Positions 18,431 through 26,076 of a stretch of 39,434 nt of DNA are shown here, piece by piece. The stretch's first letter is position 1. Each line of letters opens with the position of its first letter. The notes below the pieces were generated by a model. That model was not told where the DNA came from. It searched no databases and saw only the letters and a program-made list of their open reading frames with translations. This DNA is from an uncultured Saprospiraceae bacterium (GTDB lineage Bacteria; Bacteroidota; Bacteroidia; Chitinophagales; Saprospiraceae). The stretch spans positions 1 through 39,434 of the forward strand of contig CALFWW010000262.1 in the NCBI GenBank assembly GCA_937928575.1, in the 5' to 3' direction. A program made the position numbers and the translations under genes.

Positions 18431-18607
18431 TTGTGCTTGTAAATATATTTAGGGGATTTCTGCTTCGCTCCTTCAGAGCTTCAAATTTACAAATTTTAGC
18501 TTGGGACGTTGTCCCAAACTAAAATGCTTGACCCACTTTGGGGTCATTGGTTAGAAACTAAAAAAAGTATTCAAAAAAGCTCAATATAATTTACCCAGCA
18601 GATTGAA
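18431..18607. repeat. Direct repeat copy 2
   Basis: 177 bp, 220 bp downstream of copy 1, differing at three positions that I can see (one in CAAATTTACAAATTT, two in AGCTCAATATAA). The GGGAC/GTCCC hairpin is conserved at 18494-18524. The spacer between the copies (18388-18430) is partly related to the sequence before copy 1 (AAACACTAAACATTGTG versus AAACACAAAACTTTGTG). Confidence 0.9.
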
Positions 18608-18703
18608 CACCCTACCCCTTCAGGGTTTTGCATACCTATCTCTTGACTCTTAATCGATTTTTTTATAGTTCAAAATACAATTGAGGTAGAAAATTAAAAT
18701 GCT

Positions 18704-19864
18704 TCAAGAACTAAGGTTTTTCAAATTTGCATCTCGGACATTTTTTAATATTCCAGCTACCTTCTTCGCAAAATCCTCGATCGTATATTTCGCTTCTATT
18801 TTTTGACGACCAGCCTTACCCATTTTGAAAGCGAGCTCCGGATTATTGACCAGGGTTTCCATCTTTTCAGCTAGTTCCTTTTCATCTGTGTGATAGATAA
18901 AACCATCTACTCCATCTTCAATTAATTCTGGCGTTCCACCTCCATTGAAACCAATCACAGGATTTCCGAAAATCATAGCTTCCAATGTTACGCGTCCCAT
19001 GCCTTCGCTTTTGGAGCACATCAAAACGGCATCTGCTTTTTGGTGTACAGCATATGGATCGGTGACGTAACCGAGCATTTCAGCTTTGTCGGAGAGGTTA
19101 TTTTTTTGGATGTAAGATTTGATTTTTTGGGTATATAATTTTCTACCTTTTCCAGCAATAAGCAATCGGACCTCATGATTTTTTTCAGTAAGCAAGTGAA
19201 AGGCTTTGACTGCTCTCAATTGTCCTTTGGTTGGATGAATAGCGCCGATAATTAAAAATGTAAATGGCTTGTTGGGTTTTTCTTGTCTTGGTTGGATTTG
19301 AGTCAGCTCATTTTTAAGGATGATACCATCGTGTATGATGTGCTTAGGCGCAGTGACATTTTGTAAAGTTTCTTTTTCAATGGCCGCAGACATACTAATA
19401 AGTGCTGCCGCTTTGTTCGCCCATTTGTTGAAATATGCTCTTCCTTTGTAGAAACTTAAATCATAGTCTTTTTCTCCGAATTCACGGATATGCCATACAT
19501 GAGGAAGTGCTAATTTTTCAGCAATGAAAGCACCGATTCCCGTTTGGGAACTATTGGTATAAATAATGTCTACATTATGTTGAGATATCACATCGCATAG
19601 ATAAGGCAAAGCTCTTTTATTTTGAGAAGCACGGATTCTTTGCATCCAGTAAGATAACTTATAGTACTTCGTGAATGCCCAATTGTGATAAGGCTCGATT
19701 ATGGTTTCCACCTTTTGATTTTCCAATACTTTTACCAATGGTCCTACTTCTGGTAGTAACACAATTGGTGTCACCCCATTCTGTTCCAATCCACTGATGA
19801 GATCCAATAAGCATCGATTGGCTCCCATCATATCTGCCCCATGTGTGATGAAAAGTATTTTCAT
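18704..19864 (-). CDS. GT4-family glycosyltransferase (GT-B fold)
   Basis: A 386-residue retaining glycosyltransferase with two Rossmann domains. The N-terminal acceptor domain starts KILFITHGADMMGANRCLLD. The C-terminal GT1-like domain (about 205-360) has FLIIGAIHPTKGQLRAVKAF, the donor-binding EX7E segment SKSEGMGRVTLEAMIFGNPV, and GFNGGGTPELI. It is cytoplasmic or membrane-associated and probably adds a sugar to a lipid-linked glycan. It is the last gene of the pseudaminate operon and starts at the base after the flippase stop, so the two are translationally coupled. The donor is not readable; the setting makes surface-glycan assembly likely. Members that transfer nonulosonates are usually from other GT families, so it may act on a different sugar in the same glycan. 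Confidence 0.88.
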   Translation of the reverse strand: MKILFITHGADMMGANRCLLDLISGLEQNGVTPIVLLPEVGPLVKVLENQKVETIIEPYHNWAFTKYYKLSYWMQRIRASQNKRALPYLCDVISQHNVDIIYTNSSQTGIGAFIAEKLALPHVWHIREFGEKDYDLSFYKGRAYFNKWANKAAALISMSAAIEKETLQNVTAPKHIIHDGIILKNELTQIQPRQEKPNKPFTFLIIGAIHPTKGQLRAVKAFHLLTEKNHEVRLLIAGKGRKLYTQKIKSYIQKNNLSDKAEMLGYVTDPYAVHQKADAVLMCSKSEGMGRVTLEAMIFGNPVIGFNGGGTPELIEDGVDGFIYHTDEKELAEKMETLVNNPELAFKMGKAGRQKIEAKYTIEDFAKKVAGILKNVRDANLKNLSS

Positions 19865-21316
19865 TTATTCATTGAACTTAAGTGTACTCAATTTACTCCA
19901 AAAAATTATAATCGCTACTATTCCAAATACGACGAGTCTGAGTAAGATATTTAAGAAATAATTCATCTCAATATCAATCACGTAGTAATAAATTGGTAAT
20001 AGTAAGAATAGCAGCGCTACATATTTCAACATTTGAAACATTGGAAGATCCGGATTTTTCAAAATAAATTTATTGACAATCCAAGATAACACCATCATAA
20101 ATGCATAGGAAGCCAATGTCGTATAAGCCGCCGCTTGCCATCCATAAAGTGGAACAAAATACATATTCAAATAGATATTCAAAATTCCCGCAATGATCAT
20201 GATGATAGCTAACCAAATATTCTTTTTAGCATAAAATATAAAGCGATTGTAAAGTTGAGCAATACCAAAAAATGCATATCCTAACACAATAATTGGTACT
20301 AATGGCAACGCTGCATTAAATCCATCTTTAGATGCTAACAAGTCACCTACGTCTACTGCAAAGAAGATCAAGAAACTTGCACCTAATGTCAATAGTTTCA
20401 TGATACTAATCACCTGCCCTCTTAATTCTCCATACTCTTTTGCATTCATCCATTTATAAAAATCAGGTCCAGCAGCAGCCATTAAAGCAAGTAGCAACAT
20501 ATTCAGCAACGTACCGACTTTATAGGCAAAAGAATATAATCCGGCAGATGCTTGACTGACCGTTGAGATAATAAAAAATTGATCAAAATAATTAAGAATT
20601 TGTCCACTCAAAATGTAAGGAATCAATGGAAAAGTGAAGTAACAAATGTATTTCAAATGTGCCCACGAAAAATGTAATTTGACATAAGGCATCAGCTTAT
20701 ACAATAAATACAAAGCAATCAATGAAGCAGCAATTCCCTCTCCCATAATTTTTCCGGTCGACCGATCACTTGTCAAAAACAAGATACCTACGAGTGCTAA
20801 TCCAAATTTGGAATAATGATAAATGATCTCATTCTTTGCGTACAATTTGCTTTCTTTTCTGGCGATAAAAAACATCTCAAAAGTTCGCCAGACGGAAGTT
20901 CCAAAAACAGTAAACAACAACCAGATCATGGTCTGCTTTGGCAAATTTGCTGTTTCTGCAATCCAATCTTTGAAGTAATAAAAGGTAGCACCAAAAACTA
21001 AAAAAGCTGCCAACGCAGCAATCATCGAAGTTCCATTGAATTCTTTCCAGTCATCTCGTTCTTCGAAATAATATCGACCAACACTGCCATTCAAATTTAG
21101 AGTCAACAAGATGGTCATCATGGATACCAATGAACCAAAAACAGAAATGACGCCAAAGCCTGCCTCATCTAAAAAGTAGGTGTAAACAGGCATTGAAACT
21201 AGCGCCAATCCTTGCACGACCATCTTACCACTGAAGTAGGTACTTGTGTGTTTGAAGGTGTCAAAAAATTTGTATTTCTTGACTTGTTGAAATATCGATT
21301 TTATAAATGATAGCAT
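19865..21316 (-). CDS. Wzx-type polysaccharide flippase
   Basis: A 483-residue integral membrane protein with about 12-14 hydrophobic segments, of the MOP/Polysacc_synt flippase family. The start FKHTSTYFSGKMVVQGLALV and first helices are typical, as are the repeated Gly- and Pro-containing helices and the C-terminal hydrophobic pair. It should move undecaprenyl-linked oligosaccharide from the cytoplasmic to the periplasmic face of the inner membrane. It is preceded by pseI (15 bp gap) and abuts the GT4 gene. It fits as the exporter of a pseudaminate-containing repeat unit, although no Wzy polymerase or ligase is seen in the window, except possibly YfhO in a glycosyltransferase role. Confidence 0.9.
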   Translation of the reverse strand: MLSFIKSIFQQVKKYKFFDTFKHTSTYFSGKMVVQGLALVSMPVYTYFLDEAGFGVISVFGSLVSMMTILLTLNLNGSVGRYYFEERDDWKEFNGTSMIAALAAFLVFGATFYYFKDWIAETANLPKQTMIWLLFTVFGTSVWRTFEMFFIARKESKLYAKNEIIYHYSKFGLALVGILFLTSDRSTGKIMGEGIAASLIALYLLYKLMPYVKLHFSWAHLKYICYFTFPLIPYILSGQILNYFDQFFIISTVSQASAGLYSFAYKVGTLLNMLLLALMAAAGPDFYKWMNAKEYGELRGQVISIMKLLTLGASFLIFFAVDVGDLLASKDGFNAALPLVPIIVLGYAFFGIAQLYNRFIFYAKKNIWLAIIMIIAGILNIYLNMYFVPLYGWQAAAYTTLASYAFMMVLSWIVNKFILKNPDLPMFQMLKYVALLFLLLPIYYYVIDIEMNYFLNILLRLVVFGIVAIIIFWSKLSTLKFNE

Positions 21317-21331
21317 TCAGTAAATGGGAAT

Positions 21332-22375
21332 TTAAAGGACGTGATCCCACTTTAATGCGGTCCCGGATTTCATATCCGACTTAGCTGTTTTTCCTAAAAT
21401 CAACTCAAAATATTTAGGCTCCAATCCATCACCTGGCCGAATCACTCTTAAGTTTTGATCGGTGAAGGTCTCTCCTTTTTTGATGTCTTGTGCAACATAT
21501 AAAGAACGTTTGAAAAATTTACTTTTCTCTTCCGCTTTTTGAATTCCATATTGTATTTCGCCGATTGCCTCAAAAGCACGTTCGGTTTCTATAACCAATG
21601 ATTTTAGTTCTGCTGGTTCTAATGAAAAAGCGGAATCTACTCCCCCATCTGCACGAGACAACGTGAAATGTTTTTCTATCACACGTGCACCTAATGCTAC
21701 GGCGCCTACGGCTGCACCAATCCCCATTGTATGATCGGACAATCCGACGGTGCAATTAAATAATTGTTTGAGATGTGGAATGGTCGCTAGATTGGTATTC
21801 TTCGGAGAAGCTGGATAAGTGCTGGTACATTTTAATAACACGATGTTTTCGCACCCATTTGCTCTTAATGTTTGAACCGCTTCTGCCAACTGATCTAAAC
21901 GTGCAACTCCTGTTGACATAATAACAGGTTTTCCTGTCGATGCAATCTTTTTGATAAGTGGTAAATCCGTATTTTCAAAAGAAGCAATTTTGTATAGATC
22001 TACATTTAGTTCTTCTAAGAAATCAACAGAAGTCGCATCGAAAGGCGAACTGAATGGAACCATTCCATGTTCTTTCGCTCTGTCAAATATAGGTTGATGC
22101 CATTCCCAAGGAGTGTAAGCGAGTTTGTATAAGTCGTGTAATTCTTTGCCATGCCACAATGAATTTTCATCCTGAATGGTGTAAGCACCTTTGATGGTCA
22201 TGGTATCCGCCGTATAAGTTTGCAACTTGATGGCATCGGCACCTGCTTTCCCCGCTTCATCGACTATTTGCAAAGCACGTTCCAATGACTGGTTGTGATT
22301 ACCGGACATTTCTGCGATGACGAAAGGTTTTTCCTGATCGCCAATTTTTTTATGACTTACTGAAAATGAATTCAC
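21332..22375 (-). CDS. pseI: Pseudaminic acid synthase
   Basis: A 347-residue NeuB/PseI-family enzyme that condenses phosphoenolpyruvate with 6-deoxy-AltdiNAc to make pseudaminic acid. Visible are the N-terminal TIM-barrel start FVIAEMSGNHNQSLERALQI, KLQTYTADTMTI, PFSSPFD, KIASFE, STGVA, LLKCTSTYPA, GLSDHTMGI, and IEKHFTLSRADGGVDSAFSL. A C-terminal SAF/antifreeze-like domain (about 285-347, with KKGETFTDQNLRVIRPGDGL) closes the active site. By sequence alone the family includes sialate (NeuB) and legionaminate synthases; the neighbouring pseB, pseC and pseGH decide for PseI. It lies 2 bp downstream of the pseG-pseH fusion and 15 bp upstream of the flippase. Confidence 0.93.
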   Translation of the reverse strand: MNSFSVSHKKIGDQEKPFVIAEMSGNHNQSLERALQIVDEAGKAGADAIKLQTYTADTMTIKGAYTIQDENSLWHGKELHDLYKLAYTPWEWHQPIFDRAKEHGMVPFSSPFDATSVDFLEELNVDLYKIASFENTDLPLIKKIASTGKPVIMSTGVARLDQLAEAVQTLRANGCENIVLLKCTSTYPASPKNTNLATIPHLKQLFNCTVGLSDHTMGIGAAVGAVALGARVIEKHFTLSRADGGVDSAFSLEPAELKSLVIETERAFEAIGEIQYGIQKAEEKSKFFKRSLYVAQDIKKGETFTDQNLRVIRPGDGLEPKYFELILGKTAKSDMKSGTALKWDHVL

Positions 22376-22377
22376 GT

Positions 22378-23808
22378 TTATCTTTTTAAAATGTATTTAT
22401 AACTACCTGCCAATGCTTTTTCATCCATAACAAATCTGAATTTCTGAAAACTTTTATTGGAAGCAACATTGTCTTTTTTCACAAATCCAACAATCGGTTC
22501 ACCACCTTGATGATCTGTACAGAATTGTTCAATTCCTAATTTCAATAACAGCGTTCCATACCCTTTGCCTCGAAATCTTTTATCCAATGAATAGCTGATG
22601 ATGGCTTCACCTTGTTTGATATCAAAACGTATTTGACCAAAGTCATATTTTTCATCTGATAAAACATATAAAAAGGTGCCTTGATCTTTCAACTTCTTTT
22701 CATACCACTCTGAATGCGCATCCAAAGAAATCGGATCGGTATTGTAGGAAGCTTGTCTGGTATCCGGATCATTGGCCCAATTAAAATATTGCTTGAGGTC
22801 TTGATAATTTGCTTTTCTGATTTTGAGAACGAACTCGGTTTTTAGTTCTTCAAAAAGTTTGACAAATCTTTCTGGAGATTTTCCATCAAATAATTTTTTT
22901 TGTTGGTCTATCAAAGTATGAAGATTAACACTTTTATCGACATTTTCAAATTTCTCTGCCAAGCCATTCGTGATCAGGTGATCGAATATTCTTTTTTGAT
23001 TGCCTACGGTTTGAATTACAAACAATCCGCCTGATATCGCAGCATATTCATATGCAATTCCACTTGCTGATGTGATACCGTATTTTGAATTAGCCATTAA
23101 TTCAGCCATTGCTGCAGCACCTAAATTCTCATGAATATTGACAAGCAGATTCGATTCGTTGATGTATTTCTCTAAGCGCTGTCGATGCAGATTTTGACTA
23201 CCCAGCACCAAGTCAATCTTTGCGGTCAACTTTTTTTCTGCCAAAACTTTCAGTACTTCCAAGGTCCTATTGTCAGGATCGGCACCACCTAAACAAACGA
23301 AAGTTGTATTGGCTTTTGTTGATGGATATTCCTTAAAAAACGCTTCTCGTAGCAAGACGTATTTGGGCCCTATCGCATATTGGGTGTAAGCACTGGAATG
23401 ATAATTTTCAGGACGCACACCACCCGCATGATTGACCACTAAATCAGACATAAAATAAGTGCTATGCAAATCATCGATACTAACAATTTTACAACCCATA
23501 TTTCTCAGAATTTCTTGATAGAGGGTCGTGAATTGATAACCATCCAAAACGATAATATCATCTGGCTTTACATATCCTTGTTCTTTTATAAAATTAGCTT
23601 CATCCGTATAGCTATCCGTTTCTGGTAATGCGATAATTTGGTCTGTATATTGTTGGATTTCGCTATTTACTTTTTTATCTGGATTGCGAATGAGGAAGAC
23701 AATGTCAAATTTTTCTTTAAGCATGGCCGCCAGTGCCAAAGATCGGATCACATGTCCGAGTCCGATTTGTGCATTGCCGTCTGCTCTGAAGAAAATTTTT
23801 GATTTCAT
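22378..23808 (-). CDS. pseG: PseG-PseH fusion: UDP-sugar hydrolase plus GNAT N-acetyltransferase
   Basis: A 476-residue bifunctional protein. Residues 1 to about 320 are PseG, which removes UDP from UDP-2,4-diacetamido-2,4,6-trideoxy-beta-L-altropyranose. It opens FFRADGNAQIGLGHVIRSLA, with H19 the likely catalytic His of the GxGHxxR motif, and has the GT-B segments LDGY, SIDDL, VNHAGG, VCLGGADP and TSASGIAYEY. Residues about 328-476 are a GNAT domain (IRKANYQDLKQYFNWANDP, then the acetyl-CoA loop RFRGKGYGTLLL), fitting PseH, which N-acetylates the 4-amino group. The usual order is PseH before PseG in the pathway; the fusion puts both steps on one chain, with the domains in reverse of pathway order. 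It is preceded by an 88-bp gap after pseC. Confidence 0.93.
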   Translation of the reverse strand: MKSKIFFRADGNAQIGLGHVIRSLALAAMLKEKFDIVFLIRNPDKKVNSEIQQYTDQIIALPETDSYTDEANFIKEQGYVKPDDIIVLDGYQFTTLYQEILRNMGCKIVSIDDLHSTYFMSDLVVNHAGGVRPENYHSSAYTQYAIGPKYVLLREAFFKEYPSTKANTTFVCLGGADPDNRTLEVLKVLAEKKLTAKIDLVLGSQNLHRQRLEKYINESNLLVNIHENLGAAAMAELMANSKYGITSASGIAYEYAAISGGLFVIQTVGNQKRIFDHLITNGLAEKFENVDKSVNLHTLIDQQKKLFDGKSPERFVKLFEELKTEFVLKIRKANYQDLKQYFNWANDPDTRQASYNTDPISLDAHSEWYEKKLKDQGTFLYVLSDEKYDFGQIRFDIKQGEAIISYSLDKRFRGKGYGTLLLKLGIEQFCTDHQGGEPIVGFVKKDNVASNKSFQKFRFVMDEKALAGSYKYILKR

Positions 23809-23896
23809 GAAATTGGGACTTTATTTTACATGCTATTCTTTCGACCGTTTTTGACAAAAAAAATGTATCGTATAAAAATTGGACAAACGGGTTGAA

Positions 23897-25045
23897 CTAG
23901 CCTCTAAACCCTTTCACTTGTTCGATTACCCAATCCTGCTCTTCATCAGTCAGTGTCGGATACATCGGTAAGCTCAAACAACGAGCGTAATATTGTTGTG
24001 CGTTGGGTGTTGGAAAATCACCTCGCGTTTTATAATAAGGCTGTGTATTGACAGGTATGTAGTGAATTTGCACCAAAATATTTAATGCTCTTAAATGGTC
24101 GTATAATTTTTTACGATCATCAACTTGGATAACATATAAATGATAGGCATGACCGATACCCGCTTTTGGTAAAATCACTTCGAATTCAGTACCTTTAAAA
24201 GCGGCATCATATTTTTTGGCAATTGCTTTTCTTCTTTTCAAATTTTTATCCGCACGACTTAATTGAGATATCCCGAGTGCTGCTTGAAAATCGGTAAATC
24301 GATAATTGTAACCCAGGTCATGCATTTCATAATACCATCCACCATGATTTTCATGCATTACGTCTGGATCTTTAGTAATGCCGTGTGATCTTAATTCTTG
24401 AATTTTCTTGAATAGTTTTTCGTTATTCGTCGTAATCATTCCACCTTCACCACATGCAATATGCTTGACTGGATGAAATGAAAAAATGGCTAAATCCGCA
24501 AATGCTCCATTGCCACAATTCTGTTGTACCCCATTTGAATCGGTGAAATATCCACCAGGAGAATGACAGGAATCTTCAATGATCCAACAACCATATTCAT
24601 CTGCCAATTTTCTGTACGCTTCCATATCGACTGGATAACCTGCAAAATTTACAGGAATGATTCCTTCGTAAGTTCCTTTTGGTGCTAATGCTAATTTCTT
24701 ACGCACTGCTTCAATTGATAACAATATAGTATCGGGATCAATATCTGCGAAATCTACTTCACCTCCACAGAAACGAATACAGTTGGCAGAAGCAGTAAAA
24801 GTAATGGGTGTAGTAATGACGCTACTCTTTTCGTTGACTCCCAATGCTAATGCACATAAATGCAAAGCGGCTGTTCCGTTGGCAACTGCAACAGCGTATT
24901 TACAACCGATATATTCAGCAAATTGTTTTTCGAATTCAACACCATTGGGTCCCTGCGTCAGAAAATCAGCGGTCAGAGCTTTGGATACTGCAGCGATATC
25001 TTCTTCGGATATGTGTTGTCTTCCGTATGGGATTCGTCTCTTCAT
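23897..25045 (-). CDS. pseC: UDP-4-amino-4,6-dideoxy-AltNAc transaminase
   Basis: A 382-residue PLP-dependent aminotransferase of the DegT/DnrJ/EryC1 family. The PLP lysine is K194 in FHPVKHIACGEGG, with IIEDSCHSPGG before it and YNYRFTDFQAALG after it. The start IPYGRQHISEEDIAAVSKAL is characteristic. PseC converts the 4-keto product of PseB to UDP-4-amino-4,6-dideoxy-beta-L-AltNAc using glutamate. The ATG overlaps the pseB stop by one base (TAATG), so translation is coupled. Family members also act in other amino-sugar pathways; the PseB partner and the PseG-PseH fusion make PseC by far the best call. Confidence 0.94.
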   Translation of the reverse strand: MKRRIPYGRQHISEEDIAAVSKALTADFLTQGPNGVEFEKQFAEYIGCKYAVAVANGTAALHLCALALGVNEKSSVITTPITFTASANCIRFCGGEVDFADIDPDTILLSIEAVRKKLALAPKGTYEGIIPVNFAGYPVDMEAYRKLADEYGCWIIEDSCHSPGGYFTDSNGVQQNCGNGAFADLAIFSFHPVKHIACGEGGMITTNNEKLFKKIQELRSHGITKDPDVMHENHGGWYYEMHDLGYNYRFTDFQAALGISQLSRADKNLKRRKAIAKKYDAAFKGTEFEVILPKAGIGHAYHLYVIQVDDRKKLYDHLRALNILVQIHYIPVNTQPYYKTRGDFPTPNAQQYYARCLSLPMYPTLTDEEQDWVIEQVKGFRG

Positions 25046-26061
25046 TATGCTACAAAATTTGGATCAACATGCGTTTTTATAAGTTTTCTGATGTCTTCCA
25101 CATTTAGCCATTCATCATTGGTTCCTGAATTGTAACGAAATCCTGGTGTCACTTTTTTCCCTTTGTGTTTGACCAAGTATTCATCTACATCGAAATTTGG
25201 ATTTTGTGGTAGTATCGCATAGTATCTTCCTAAATCAACGGTGGTATAAGAATCCGCTTCTGTAATCATTTCTTCGTGTATTTTTTCACCCGGACGAATG
25301 CCAACAATTGGGGTTTCACAATTCGGTCCAATTGCTTTGGCGACGTCCATGATCTTGTAGGATGGAATTTTGGGAACAAATATTTCTCCTCCCTTCGCAT
25401 TACCCAAGGCAAATAACACCATGTGCACTCCTTCTTCCAATGAGATATTGAAACGCGTCATTCGATCATCTGTGATTGGTAAAACGCCATCCTTTTTCTT
25501 GTTCATGAAAAATGGAATAACAGAACCTCTTGAGCCCATTACATTACCATACCGCACTACGGAAAAAGTCATTTCTCTGGAACTTCTGATATTATTGGCT
25601 GCAACGAATAATTTGTCAGAACATAATTTAGTCGCACCATAAAGATTGACAGGTGCAGCTGCTTTGTCCGTAGAAAGTGCAACTACTTTTGATATTCCAC
25701 ATTCTAGTGCAGCATCTATAACATTACCTGCACCGAGGACATTGGTCTTGATACATTCCATTGGATTGTATTCTGCGGTAGGCACTTGTTTCAATGCTGC
25801 TGCGTGTACAACGATGTCAATGTATTTGCAAGCTCTTTTGAATCTTGCCAAATCTCTGACATCACCGATAAAATATCGAAGTGCTTTATATTTTTGAGGA
25901 GAGAAAGTTTGAGCCATCTCGTATTGCTTCAACTCATCTCTTGAATAGATAACCAATCGTTTGATATCCGGAAATTCACGTAAAACCGTTTCTACAAACT
26001 TCTTCCCAAATGAACCGGTTCCTCCAGTCAACAATAGGGATCTTCCATTTAAATCTAGCAT
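25045..26061 (-). CDS. pseB: UDP-GlcNAc 4,6-dehydratase (inverting)
   Basis: A 338-residue extended short-chain dehydrogenase. The NAD(P)-binding TGGTGSFG is at residues 12-19. The catalytic D132, K133 and Y141 sit in STDKAAAPVNLYGATK, the D-K-Y arrangement of the inverting 4,6-dehydratase PseB/FlaA1, which both oxidises C4, removes water across C5-C6 and inverts C5. This is the first step of pseudaminate synthesis from UDP-GlcNAc. Length is normal. The gene lies 15 bp downstream of yfhO and overlaps pseC by one base. The sequence is soluble, without the membrane segments of the large CapD-type dehydratases, which supports PseB. Confidence 0.95.
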   Translation of the reverse strand: MLDLNGRSLLLTGGTGSFGKKFVETVLREFPDIKRLVIYSRDELKQYEMAQTFSPQKYKALRYFIGDVRDLARFKRACKYIDIVVHAAALKQVPTAEYNPMECIKTNVLGAGNVIDAALECGISKVVALSTDKAAAPVNLYGATKLCSDKLFVAANNIRSSREMTFSVVRYGNVMGSRGSVIPFFMNKKKDGVLPITDDRMTRFNISLEEGVHMVLFALGNAKGGEIFVPKIPSYKIMDVAKAIGPNCETPIVGIRPGEKIHEEMITEADSYTTVDLGRYYAILPQNPNFDVDEYLVKHKGKKVTPGFRYNSGTNDEWLNVEDIRKLIKTHVDPNFVA

Positions 26062-26076
26062 AAGCGTTTTTGGACT

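Larger units (their letters stand above)
18152..18625. repeat. Inverted-repeat-bounded unit enclosing a direct duplication
   Basis: The arm at 18152-18173 (CCCTTCAAGGTAGGGTGTTC and on) faces its near complement at 18603-18625 (TTGAACACCCTACCCCTTCA and on), about 20 of 23 positions pairing. The two 177-bp direct copies lie wholly inside, so the whole may be one mobile or expanding unit. Confidence 0.55.
17786..18703. other. 918-bp gene-free region with hairpins and direct repeats
   Basis: No credible gene. From about 18055 it is dominated by ACCCT...AGGGTGAAATT motifs and by the two direct copies described separately. It lies between the 5' end of the enoyl-CoA hydratase gene and the 3' end of the surface-glycan operon. 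Confidence 0.6.

Noticed and set aside
18211-18607. CRISPR-like repeated sequence
   Set aside because: Only two copies, each 177 bp and 220 bp apart, with no short repeat/spacer pattern and no cas gene.
21332-22375. Sialic (NeuB) or legionaminic acid synthase
   Set aside because: The family motif is shared, but pseB, pseC and pseG-pseH directly upstream fix the substrate as the pseudaminate precursor; no neuC or leg genes are present.
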